From the NCBI GenBank assembly GCA_947177345.1, contig CAMWUB010000059.1, positions 1-7,733 of the forward strand: a DNA stretch of 7,733 nucleotides, given 5' to 3'. How positions within the stretch are numbered: the first letter of the stretch is position 1; each line of letters opens with the position of its first letter. Shown here piece after piece: positions 1-6,036 of this stretch. The position numbers and the translations under genes were made by a program. The notes below the pieces were generated by a model that saw only the letters and a list, made by a program, of their open reading frames with translations, was not told the origin of the DNA and ran no database searches. This stretch comes from an uncultured Ruminococcus sp. (GTDB lineage: Bacteria; Bacillota; Clostridia; Oscillospirales; Ruminococcaceae).

Positions 1-368
1 GTGACCGTATACCATATAGCTATACCGTCGTTTTTTATTTCTGAAATAATGCCCGTACCGTCTATATGTCCGGAGACTATATGCCCCCCGAATCGACCAA
101 CTGCTGACATTGCACGCTCCAGATTTACCGGACTTCCGTTTTTAAGACTCCCTAATGATGACCGCTTCAAAGTTTCGTTCATTACGTCGGCACGGAAGAT
201 ATTATTATTAAATTCCGTCACCGTGAGACACAGACCATTAACGGCTATACTGTCGCCGATATGCATATCAGAAAAAATCTTATCCGCCTGAATTTTTATA
301 AAAGAACTTTCACCACTATGGCGGATTTCCTTAACCGTTCCGATTTCCTCTATTATTCCGGTAAACAT
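1..368 (-). CDS. ribE: Riboflavin synthase alpha subunit, 5' part (partial)
   Basis: Riboflavin synthase joins two molecules of 6,7-dimethyl-8-ribityllumazine to give riboflavin and a pyrimidine that is recycled; it acts in the cytoplasm as a trimer. The first 122 codons are present and the gene continues beyond the left edge. The translation opens with the family signature MFTGIIEEIGTV. It then shows GDSIAVNGLCLTV (residues 38-50), the ETLKRSSLG stretch (65-73), and VNLERAM followed by GRFGGHIVSGHIDGTG (81-106), the signature at the junction to the second lumazine-binding repeat. The ATG follows the ribD stop codon TAG with no gap, and a GGTGA ribosome binding site (374-378) lies inside the end of ribD, so the two are probably translationally coupled. 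The symbol is ribE in most Firmicutes and ribC in E. coli naming. The family is usually about 200-220 residues, so slightly more than half is visible. Confidence 0.96.
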   Translation of the reverse strand, partial: MFTGIIEEIGTVKEIRHSGESSFIKIQADKIFSDMHIGDSIAVNGLCLTVTEFNNNIFRADVMNETLKRSSLGSLKNGSPVNLERAMSAVGRFGGHIVSGHIDGTGIISEIKNDGIAIWYTV

Positions 369-1454
369 CTACTTCACCCAACCCTCTATCAGAAAATCAT
401 CACCGATACGCTTTATTGCAGTACGTTCAATATGGTACGCTTCGTCCGGTGATTCAACACCCAATCCGGAAACTGCTGTCAGTGAAGTTTTTCCGCCGAA
501 AATTTTCGGAGCAACATAAGCCTGTATTTTATTCACGATACCTGCTCTGAGTGCTGAATAATTCATTTCACCGCCACCCTCAAGAAGAATACTGTCAATT
601 TTTTCATTGCCGATTTTATTCATAAGGTCATTTAAATCAATGTGGTTATCAGATTTTTCAACCCTCATGATACGACAGCCATAATTTTCAAGCCGGATTA
701 TTTTTTCCGTATCACCGGAGCAGGTAGCGATAATAGTAGGTATTTCCTTTGCCGTCCGGACTATGTTACAATCTGGTGGCGTTCTCAGATTTGTATCACA
801 TATTATCCGGACAGGATTACGTCCGTTTTCGAGACGGCAGTTTAACATAGGATTATCCGCAATGACCGTCCCAACACCCACCATTATGGCGGAATGTTTC
901 AGCCTTTCGTACTGGACATACTGGCGTGCCGGTTCTTCGGTAATCCACTTTGAAAGACCTGTTCTACAGGCAATTTTGCCGTCCATAGTCATGGCATATT
1001 TCATAGTCACGAAAGGTTTTCCGGTAGTTATATAGTGGAAAAAAATTTCATTGAGACGGTCACACTGTTCTTTCAGTACGCCCTCGATAACTTCAATGCT
1101 GTGTTCCCTCAGAATCTGAACGCCTTTTCCGGCGACTTTCGGATTAGGGTCTGACGAACCTATAAAAACTCTCCGGATATTTTTTTCAATGATAATATCG
1201 GTACATGGTGGGGTTTTTCCGTGATGACAGCATGGTTCAAGAGTTACGTACATATCAGCACCGGAACAGTCTTCCGTACAGTCTGCAAAGGCGTTGCGTT
1301 CCGCATGGAGTTCGCCATATTTTCTGTGCCAACCCTTGCCGATAATATTTCCGTTTTTTACAATTACCGCCCCCACCATTGGATTAGGATTGACAAAACC
1401 CATACCTTTTTCAGCGAGTTCAATGGCGATATTCATATAATCTTCGTGGTTCAT
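369..1454 (-). CDS. ribD: Bifunctional riboflavin deaminase/reductase RibD
   Basis: RibD catalyses the second and third steps of riboflavin synthesis: deamination of 2,5-diamino-6-ribosylamino-4-pyrimidinone phosphate, then NADPH-dependent reduction of the ribosyl side chain. The N-terminal deaminase (about 1-145) has the zinc site HAE (H50, catalytic E52) and PCCHHGKTPPC (C75 and C84 as ligands). The C-terminal reductase (about 146-361) has KYAMTMDGKI (152-161), VGVGTVIADNP (192-202), LLEGGG (290-295) and APKIFGG (315-321). At 361 residues it is full length. The start is ATG at 1454, because GGAGG (1460-1464) stands five bases upstream; an in-frame GTG at 1460 overlaps that ribosome binding site and is unlikely. 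It is the first gene of the operon, under a sigma-A promoter and an FMN riboswitch, and abuts ribE. Nothing in it looks damaged. Confidence 0.97.
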   Translation of the reverse strand: MNHEDYMNIAIELAEKGMGFVNPNPMVGAVIVKNGNIIGKGWHRKYGELHAERNAFADCTEDCSGADMYVTLEPCCHHGKTPPCTDIIIEKNIRRVFIGSSDPNPKVAGKGVQILREHSIEVIEGVLKEQCDRLNEIFFHYITTGKPFVTMKYAMTMDGKIACRTGLSKWITEEPARQYVQYERLKHSAIMVGVGTVIADNPMLNCRLENGRNPVRIICDTNLRTPPDCNIVRTAKEIPTIIATCSGDTEKIIRLENYGCRIMRVEKSDNHIDLNDLMNKIGNEKIDSILLEGGGEMNYSALRAGIVNKIQAYVAPKIFGGKTSLTAVSGLGVESPDEAYHIERTAIKRIGDDFLIEGWVK

Positions 1455-1467
1455 AAACACCTCCGAT

Positions 1468-1495
1468 AAAAAAATCCCCGAAAATTCATTCGGGG
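1468..1495 (-). terminator. FMN-riboswitch-controlled intrinsic terminator
   Basis: On the minus strand a seven-base-pair stem CCCCGAA/TTCGGGG (1489-1495 with 1476-1482, six-base loop) is followed by one A and a run of seven T (1468-1474). It lies between the riboswitch aptamer and the ribD ribosome binding site, the standard position for the expression platform of a transcription-terminating FMN riboswitch. The 5' arm, extended by one base (GCCCCGAA), can also pair with TTCAGGGC of the aptamer (1621-1628) at seven of eight positions, which offers a candidate antiterminator. Confidence 0.9.
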
Positions 1496-1520
1496 CGTGG
1501 ATATAGTGCGAAAATAATGG

Positions 1521-1635
1521 TATCTTCTCACATCCGGACTATAACCGTCGGTATCGGAATTTCACCGATTCAACCCATAAAGGCTCGCAGACTTTAACTG
1601 CCGGTAGAGAATTTCACTCTGCCCTGAAGATGTTA
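1521..1635 (-). ncRNA. FMN riboswitch (RFN element)
   Basis: Read on the minus strand, the leader begins with ATCTTCAGGGC, the conserved 5' strand of the RFN element, and closes with GGATGTGAGAAGATA, its 3' strand; ATCTTC and GAAGAT form the closing P1 stem. Internal hairpins typical of the family are visible: TCTACCGGCAG, then AGTCTGCGAGCC, then the ATCGGTGAAATTCCGAT hairpin, then CCGACGGTTATAGTCCGGATG. The aptamer binds flavin mononucleotide and, in known members upstream of ribD, shuts down transcription when FMN is plentiful. The downstream terminator and ribD fit this use. The outer boundaries are set by the P1 stem and may be off by a few bases. Confidence 0.97.
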
Positions 1636-1637
1636 TC

Positions 1638-1666
1638 ATTATATCACAATGTTTTCAGTTTGTCAA
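1638..1666 (-). promoter_or_regulatory. Sigma-A promoter of the riboflavin operon
   Basis: On the minus strand there is a perfect -35 box TTGACA (1661-1666), a 17-base spacer, and a perfect -10 box TATAAT (1638-1643). Transcription would start near 1631, right at the first base of the FMN aptamer. The -35 box lies only ten bases past the stop codon of the preceding dockerin gene. Confidence 0.93.
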
Positions 1667-1676
1667 GAGTTTTTTT

Positions 1677-2804
1677 TTAAACCTGCTCCGTGTCCGGTGT
1701 ACGTAAATCCGTTGCAACGATATGTTTTCTTAAAGTGACCATATCGAACACATCTACATAGCCGTCGTAATTCATATCGGCACAGGTGTATTGCGTTGAT
1801 GTCAAATCAGTCTGTCCGAGAAGATATTTCTGAAATATTACCGCATCTGCGATATTTGTTTCATAGTCGTAATTAAGGTCTCCGTGTTCCGGCATAACAC
1901 ACCCCTGTGTAAATCTTTCCGTAAACTGACCGTCCTCAATTTTAAGTACGGTAGAAACCATAGGGTTTAAAGCAGAAGCATAAACTTCCGCATAACCGTC
2001 CGCTGTGGGTTCTATAATGACGTACGTTACTATATCACACGTAGCAAGTGCAAAATTGCCGTCTATATAACTTGCTCCGTAAAGCGTTTCAGTTATTTCA
2101 GCATTGCCGGATACATCTACATTTATTTCACCGGTTTCATTTGCGTTATATCCGTAATCTATACAGTATATAGATTTATCTTTTCTCTCCTCGTATTCGT
2201 AACCGTAGTCATAGTATGTCAGAAATGCACCGGTTTCTTTGAGCAGGAGAGATGATACAAAGGCGTAATATTCTGAACGGTTTAAAATATCTTCCGTACT
2301 CATTTCCATGTAGTCGTAACAAGCCATTGAAGGGTTTGTCTTTATTTTTTCATTGACTGTACTTTCATTGTAATATCTGTGTTCGCCCGAAAATTCAACT
2401 TGCGTACCGGTCTTTGAATTATATGTTATCTCAAAGTTCTGTATATGCGGATAGAAATAATGACAGTGTGTTTCGATAGGGTCATTAATGTAAGTTGTCT
2501 CACCTGTTTCGGGGTCATAAACACTACTGAATGAATAATCTATAATGCTTTCCTCAAGCCATACACGAGAGACGACGTATTTTCCGTCCTCCTCCGGAGT
2601 GAAAGTAGTTGAGTTGTCATTTCTTTCCGTACTGAACGTTGAATTTATACTACTGATTATATAGTCAAAATCATTGCCACCCTCAAAAATAACGGTGTCG
2701 CCGTCCACTGTATACGGCTGGTTTACTTCCTCCGCAACCGATACCATAGGCACGGCATTTAAAATAACCGTCATTGACATTAATGCTGATAAAAATTTTT
2801 TCAT
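1677..2804 (-). CDS. Secreted dockerin-containing protein, paralogue B (function unknown)
   Basis: A 375-residue exported protein. Residues 1-24 form a signal peptide: MKK, a hydrophobic core, and a likely cut after SVA at 24. Residues about 25-300 form a domain I do not recognise, containing HCHYFYP (113-119), TYNSKTGTQV (127-136), YYDYGYEYE (197-205), DVSGNAEI (230-237) and IEPTADGYAEVY (264-275). Residues 309-361 are a type I dockerin: two calcium loops, D309-N311-D313-N317-D320 and D343-N345-D347-D351-D354, each followed by a helix. Dockerins bind cohesin modules of cellulosome scaffoldins, so the protein is probably held at the cell surface or in a cellulosome. No catalytic module is recognisable. 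The start is ATG at 2804, seven bases after AGGAGA (2812-2817); an upstream in-frame ATG at 2822 overlaps that ribosome binding site. The usual glycine at position 6 of loop 1 is tyrosine (Y314). It lies 14 bases after its paralogue. Confidence 0.88.
   Translation of the reverse strand: MKKFLSALMSMTVILNAVPMVSVAEEVNQPYTVDGDTVIFEGGNDFDYIISSINSTFSTERNDNSTTFTPEEDGKYVVSRVWLEESIIDYSFSSVYDPETGETTYINDPIETHCHYFYPHIQNFEITYNSKTGTQVEFSGEHRYYNESTVNEKIKTNPSMACYDYMEMSTEDILNRSEYYAFVSSLLLKETGAFLTYYDYGYEYEERKDKSIYCIDYGYNANETGEINVDVSGNAEITETLYGASYIDGNFALATCDIVTYVIIEPTADGYAEVYASALNPMVSTVLKIEDGQFTERFTQGCVMPEHGDLNYDYETNIADAVIFQKYLLGQTDLTSTQYTCADMNYDGYVDVFDMVTLRKHIVATDLRTPDTEQV
1722..1880 (-). other. Type I dockerin domain of paralogue B
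   Basis: Codons 309-361: two F-hand calcium loops with helices, joined by a linker containing GQTDL. Loop positions 10-11, which set cohesin specificity in characterised dockerins, are I-A in repeat 1 and V-F in repeat 2, so the two halves are not equivalent. Confidence 0.92.
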
Positions 2805-2818
2805 GAATTTATCTCCTT

Positions 2819-3958
2819 TCATTTTAAAGTGTCGTAAGGTTCGGGAACCAGTCCGGAATATGTGTTTTCAATAAGTGTTTGTCTGAAAAGAACCATATCG
2901 AATATATCAACACTTCCGTCTGAGTTAAGGTCTGAACATTCAGTCTGTATATTTGTAAGTTTCGTCTGACCGAAAATGTACTTCTGGAATATGACAGCAT
3001 CAGAAATATTTATATATCCGTCCATATTCAAATCACACATATCACGTACACAGCCGGTTGTTGAGTAACTCGGTATAAACTTACCGTTGGCGACTTCAAG
3101 TATTATTGAACTCATAAGAAAAACATCAGGAGAGTATATTTCTACAAAACCGTCGCTTGTGGGTTCGATAACAGTATATGAAAACTTGTCAGAAGTTCCT
3201 GTCATAAGATTACCGTCAATATAGCTTCCGCTGTAGAAAGTGTCTTTTATTTCGGCATTTCCCGAAACATCTATATATGCTTTATCAGCTGTACTATACG
3301 GAGTTTTCAGACAGAAAACAGATTTGTCCTTGTGCGTGAACTCATAGCCGTAATCAAAATATGTAAAAAATATATTATTATCAGCTATACATGACGCTAA
3401 ACTATAGTAATCTCCACTGTTGCAGATTTTATCCGTGTCGTAATCCTCGAAGTAATCGAAACATACTCCCATACTTCCGGATTGTATATTTTCAATATTT
3501 GTTTCGTTTCTGTATGACCTTTCGCCTATATACTGTACCTGTGTACCCGTATTTATGTTATACGTTACCGCATAATTTTCGATAACAGGATAGAAATAAT
3601 GACAGTGGCATTGAACAACAGGTTCTCCAACAGGCATATATTCCTCTATGTCAAGGTCAACATCATAATTTGTGTCAATGTCCACATTATAGTTTATAAT
3701 TTCTTCGGCTATATGAACTCTTGAAATCAGGAAAGACCTACTGTTATATGACGGCGTAAACTTAAATGAGTTATTGTTTCTTTCGGAAGTGAATTTTGAA
3801 CAACTACTTACTATGAAATCGTAATCCTTACCGCCATTAAAAATAACGCTGTCGCCGTCGACTGTATACGGCTGGTTTACTTCTTCCGCACCAGATACCA
3901 AAGGCACGGCATTTAATAAAACCGTCGCTGAAATAAGGGCTGATAAAATTTTTTTCAT
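2819..3958 (-). CDS. Secreted dockerin-containing protein, paralogue A (function unknown)
   Basis: A 379-residue exported protein and paralogue of the next gene downstream. The signal peptide (1-24) ends in SGA. The unknown domain (about 25-300) carries the same landmarks: QCHCHYFYP (116-124), TYNINTGTQV (132-141), YFDYGYEF (200-207), DVSGNAEI (230-237), SYIDGN (245-250) and IEPTSDGFVEIY (264-275). The dockerin (309-363) has two complete calcium loops, D309-N311-D313-G314-N317-D320 and D343-N345-D347-G348-D351-D354. It has more cysteines than its partner, including CHC at 117-119. ATG at 3958 is preceded by AGGAGG (3967-3972). It follows the membrane protein gene by 40 bases, so all four genes probably form one operon. 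Cohesin-bound or surface location is inferred from the dockerin; enzyme activity cannot be inferred. Confidence 0.88.
   Translation of the reverse strand: MKKILSALISATVLLNAVPLVSGAEEVNQPYTVDGDSVIFNGGKDYDFIVSSCSKFTSERNNNSFKFTPSYNSRSFLISRVHIAEEIINYNVDIDTNYDVDLDIEEYMPVGEPVVQCHCHYFYPVIENYAVTYNINTGTQVQYIGERSYRNETNIENIQSGSMGVCFDYFEDYDTDKICNSGDYYSLASCIADNNIFFTYFDYGYEFTHKDKSVFCLKTPYSTADKAYIDVSGNAEIKDTFYSGSYIDGNLMTGTSDKFSYTVIEPTSDGFVEIYSPDVFLMSSIILEVANGKFIPSYSTTGCVRDMCDLNMDGYINISDAVIFQKYIFGQTKLTNIQTECSDLNSDGSVDIFDMVLFRQTLIENTYSGLVPEPYDTLK
2870..3034 (-). other. Type I dockerin domain of paralogue A
   Basis: Codons 309-363: two complete D-x-N-x-D-G loops with helices, joined by a linker containing GQTKL. 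Positions 10-11 are I-S in repeat 1 and I-F in repeat 2. This is nearly the same asymmetric pattern as paralogue B, suggesting that both proteins use the same type of cohesin. Confidence 0.93.
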
Positions 3959-3974
3959 AAATAAAACCTCCTAC

Positions 3975-4010
3975 TAATTAATAATTTATAATTAACAATT
4001 ATGAATTGTT
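3975..4010. repeat. A/T-only inverted repeats between membrane-protein and dockerin genes
   Basis: Two nested dyads fill the 40-base gap: AACAATT/AATTGTT with a three-base loop (3994-4010), covering the stop codon of the upstream gene, and TAATTA/TAATTA (3975-3980 and 3989-3994). The stretch is almost entirely A and T, unlike both flanks. From memory, similar AATTCATAATTGTTAATT-type strings are scattered through intergenic DNA of related Firmicutes, so this may be a copy of a dispersed repeat. A weak hairpin affecting message processing is another possibility. No U-tract or GC stem supports a terminator. Confidence 0.5.
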
Positions 4011-5435
4011 TATAAAATTCTGTATATCCTGTAATGTGAGATGTTGATTGTTATGAAAATTTACAAAATAATCTTCCTGACACTCAAACTTACTTATGTC
4101 ATTCAGACCGGTCAGATAATAAATACCGTCTTTTTTTTGCAGAAAACACATATACATATCTCCGACTTCGGAAAACTTTCTGTTTCCGGCGTAATCCAGT
4201 ACCGTTACATTTTCCTCATATACATTCAAGAAATATTCCTCTGCCGGAATATATCCGCCCATACAGTACACCGATATTCTTGAATCTGTCTGCATATCGC
4301 CGTATATGACGTCTTTTACAGTTACGTTTTCCTGTGTATACGGTACGCCGTCGAGACCGGTATATATTATCTCGTCAACCTCTACTATCGCTATCAGGTC
4401 TGAATCTGCTGTCATCTGCCGGAATATTCCTGTATCATCCGGTGCGGTAGTCGGTGGCATACTATCATTGCTTTCACTGTCGATGAAATATATTTCACCC
4501 TCCGGATAGTACCGGACAGCCGGAACTACTGTAAAATCACGTATCGGACTTCCGCCCGTTGGTGGAGCAGGTGTAGTAGTAGTAACCGGTACTGGTGGGC
4601 TATCCATTGTAGCACCTATTGTTGTCTGCGATGAACCACTGCCAATATTGCCAGGTATACCAACATTATCAATAAATGTTGTAGTGGTTACAAAGTTTAC
4701 TTCACTTTCAGCGGTTGTTGTAGTTGTTTCCGTAACTGTTTCCGTTGCAGAAGTTGTTGTAGTGGTGGTTATCGTGGTTGTAGTTGTCGTTTTTGTACGT
4801 GACGGTGTAGTAGTTTTCGTTGTAGTTCTTACAGTAGTTCTGACGATTGTTTCAGTAACGGTATGTGATGCGGTGGAGGTTTTTATAGTTGTTTCCGGAG
4901 ATTCCGTTTCCGGTTCGGAAGTTATTTCAGTAGTATGGATTTCAGTTGTCGGTTTATGCGTTATATTATTACTCTCTTTTTTTGTGGTTGTGACTGTGGT
5001 TTTCGGCGGGAATGTTTCAGTTCCGGTGCTTGTCTGCGGAGTGGTAGTTTCTGTACGTACTGTGCCTGCTCCGGAAGTTTTTGTTGTTTTGGTTGTTAAT
5101 GTTGGGACAGCAGAAGTTTCAGTTGTATTTTTTACTGTGGAAGTAACTGCTGTAGTCTGAACTGTGGTACTTTCCGTATGTTCTGACAGGGAAGTAGTTC
5201 CGCTGTATGTGGGAGTATCTATATTACTGGGCTGGTCAAAGTGAGGGAGATTCTTTATACCACCCCATATACCTATTATCAATACTGCCGTGACCGCCGT
5301 TGAAACATAAAGCGGTATGTTAAATGAAAAACTTTTTTTTTGCTTCGCCGGAAGACTGTTAAGAAATTCATCTTTTCGTTTTGGTTCGGGAATATTAAAG
5401 GCGTTTTTTAAAGTCTTTTTTGACTTTTTATTCAC
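3999..5435 (-). CDS. Single-pass membrane protein, putative anti-sigma factor/sensor with Thr-rich stalk
   Basis: A 478-residue protein in three parts. Residues 1-38 are basic and presumably cytoplasmic (MNKKSKKTLKNAFNIPEP, then KRKDEFLNSLP). Residues about 40-60 are one transmembrane helix, with the positive charge inside, so the rest should be outside. Residues about 74-295 are a Thr-rich, low-complexity stalk with runs of up to six threonines. Residues about 335-455 are a folded domain: SDLIAIVEVDEI (345-356), GVPYTQENVTVKDVIYGD (363-380), VYCMGGYIP (389-397) and VGDMYMCFLQKKDGIYYLTGL (424-443). I know this pattern only as an unnamed extracytoplasmic domain of Firmicutes. The GTG start at 5435 follows the sigma stop TAA directly; GGGAGG (5444-5449) is eight bases upstream. 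Position and topology suggest it binds the ECF sigma factor through the short N-terminal segment and releases it on an external signal. No named anti-sigma domain is visible, so this role is inferred. Confidence 0.78.
   Translation of the reverse strand: MNKKSKKTLKNAFNIPEPKRKDEFLNSLPAKQKKSFSFNIPLYVSTAVTAVLIIGIWGGIKNLPHFDQPSNIDTPTYSGTTSLSEHTESTTVQTTAVTSTVKNTTETSAVPTLTTKTTKTSGAGTVRTETTTPQTSTGTETFPPKTTVTTTKKESNNITHKPTTEIHTTEITSEPETESPETTIKTSTASHTVTETIVRTTVRTTTKTTTPSRTKTTTTTTITTTTTTSATETVTETTTTTAESEVNFVTTTTFIDNVGIPGNIGSGSSQTTIGATMDSPPVPVTTTTPAPPTGGSPIRDFTVVPAVRYYPEGEIYFIDSESNDSMPPTTAPDDTGIFRQMTADSDLIAIVEVDEIIYTGLDGVPYTQENVTVKDVIYGDMQTDSRISVYCMGGYIPAEEYFLNVYEENVTVLDYAGNRKFSEVGDMYMCFLQKKDGIYYLTGLNDISKFECQEDYFVNFHNNQHLTLQDIQNFINNS
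4551..5216 (-). repeat. Thr-rich low-complexity stalk (ACN-codon tract)
   Basis: Codons about 74-295 of the membrane protein are dominated by threonine, with serine, glutamate, valine and proline. The densest part is residues 205-229 (4749-4823). The DNA is imprecise ACN repetition rather than identical units. Such stalks in Gram-positive surface proteins span the cell wall and are often glycosylated; the function here is inferred. The codons vary, so the tract seems kept at protein level and is less prone to slippage than a perfect repeat. Confidence 0.88.
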
Positions 5436-5894
5436 TTAAAAATCCTCCCTTTCAAACTCATTCCGCAGAAATTCAAGAATTTTCCTGATTCTGCGGTTAA
5501 GTGCAAATCTTGATATATTATACAGTCTGCTTATTACCCCGACGGGTTCTTCATTGACGTAGCGGAGCAGTATTATTTCCCTGTCCTCAGCGGACAGCTT
5601 TTCAAGTGCCGTACTCAATGCGACACTTTCAAGTATAATTTCTTCATTACAGGAACTGTCCGGTAATTCCTCCGGAAGTTCTTCTGTATTTTTTCTGCGA
5701 TACTCGTCTATACATAGATTTTTAGCTATAGTATAGAGGTATTGTAAATCTTTATTCTGATTATGATACTGTGGTTTTTCAAGAAAACGAAGGAAAGTTT
5801 CTTGTGTAATATCTTCCGCTTTTTCACGGTTACGTACACGGATATAACAGTATCTGTATATCTTGTCATACTGACTGTGCAAATCGATTGACAC
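5436..5894 (-). CDS. ECF-type RNA polymerase sigma factor
   Basis: A 152-residue sigma-70 family protein of ECF size. Region 2 spans about 5-68: YDKIYRYCYIRVRNREKAEDITQE, with the AEDITQETF motif (26-34) for core polymerase binding, then YLYTIAKNLCIDEYRR (52-67) for -10 recognition. A short acidic linker (70-90) lacks region 3. Region 4 (about 93-150) begins ALEKLSAEDREIILLRYV (96-113) and continues with a helix-turn-helix, GVISRLYNISRFALNRRIRKILEFLR (119-144), for -35 recognition. The likely start is GTG at 5894, seven bases after GGGAGG (5902-5907); an in-frame ATG at 5912 precedes and overlaps that site and would add six residues. The stop abuts the GTG of the membrane protein gene, the usual layout of a sigma and anti-sigma pair. 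Its targets cannot be read from this window, and I could not find a convincing ECF-type promoter upstream, so autoregulation is unproven. Confidence 0.93.
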   Translation of the reverse strand: MSIDLHSQYDKIYRYCYIRVRNREKAEDITQETFLRFLEKPQYHNQNKDLQYLYTIAKNLCIDEYRRKNTEELPEELPDSSCNEEIILESVALSTALEKLSAEDREIILLRYVNEEPVGVISRLYNISRFALNRRIRKILEFLRNEFEREDF

Positions 5895-5928
5895 ATATAA
5901 ACCTCCCTTCATTTATTTATAACGTTTT

Positions 5929-5969
5929 CACAGGTCATAATGTGCGGTTGAGATTGTAAACATTCTGTG
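5929..5969. promoter_or_regulatory. Imperfect dyad in the sigma gene leader
   Basis: On the plus strand CACAG, a five-base bulge (GTCAT) and AATGT can pair with ACATTCTGTG, giving ten base pairs round a 16-base loop. The dyad overlaps the predicted sigma transcription start (about 5966). It could be an operator or a leader hairpin. The bulge and lack of a known binding motif keep confidence low. Confidence 0.35.
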
Positions 5970-5972
5970 AAT

Positions 5973-6001
5973 ATTATAACATAAATTTAAAAATCTTTCA
6001 G
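5973..6001 (-). promoter_or_regulatory. Probable sigma-A promoter of the ECF sigma/dockerin operon
   Basis: On the minus strand a perfect TATAAT (5973-5978) is preceded by TGT, making an extended -10 element, and by a -35-like CTGAAA (5996-6001, four of six matches) at 17 bases. Transcription would start near 5966 and give a leader of about 70 bases before the GTG. This is a housekeeping-type promoter; the operon need not depend on its own sigma factor for basal expression. Confidence 0.7.
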
Positions 6002-6007
6002 ACTGTA

Positions 6008-6036
6008 TTGACAGAATTATTTTTCTGTGTTATAAT
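6008..6036 (+). promoter_or_regulatory. Consensus sigma-A promoter of the phosphoesterase/ASCH operon
   Basis: Perfect TTGACA (6008-6013), 17-base spacer, perfect TATAAT (6031-6036). The start of transcription would be near 6043, so the leader is only about a dozen bases and the AGGTGAT ribosome binding site (6044-6050) lies at the very 5' end of the message. The -35 box is six bases from that of the divergent sigma promoter. Confidence 0.92.

Noticed and set aside
1..452. Plus-strand open frames opposite ribE and the end of ribD
   Set aside because: The minus strand carries clear RibE and RibD signatures; these are shadows without ribosome binding sites.
642..1469. Several plus-strand open frames opposite ribD
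   Set aside because: Shadows of a fully conserved RibD reading frame.
2805..2822. Earlier ATG (2822) for dockerin paralogue B
   Set aside because: This ATG overlaps the ribosome binding site and the stop of the preceding gene; starting there would put MKGDKF before a normal signal peptide. ATG 2804 is well spaced and gives an N-terminus like that of the paralogue.
4648..5160. Plus-strand open frame of 170 codons, very rich in valine
   Set aside because: It is the antisense reading of the threonine-rich stalk (ACN codons read as GTN/GTT on the other strand). It has no family match, no ribosome binding site, and an implausible composition.
5913..5945. ECF-type autoregulatory promoter (TGAAAACGTT stretch)
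   Set aside because: There is a TGAAAAC-like string on the minus strand but no matching -10 element at 16-17 bases, so autoregulation is not supported.
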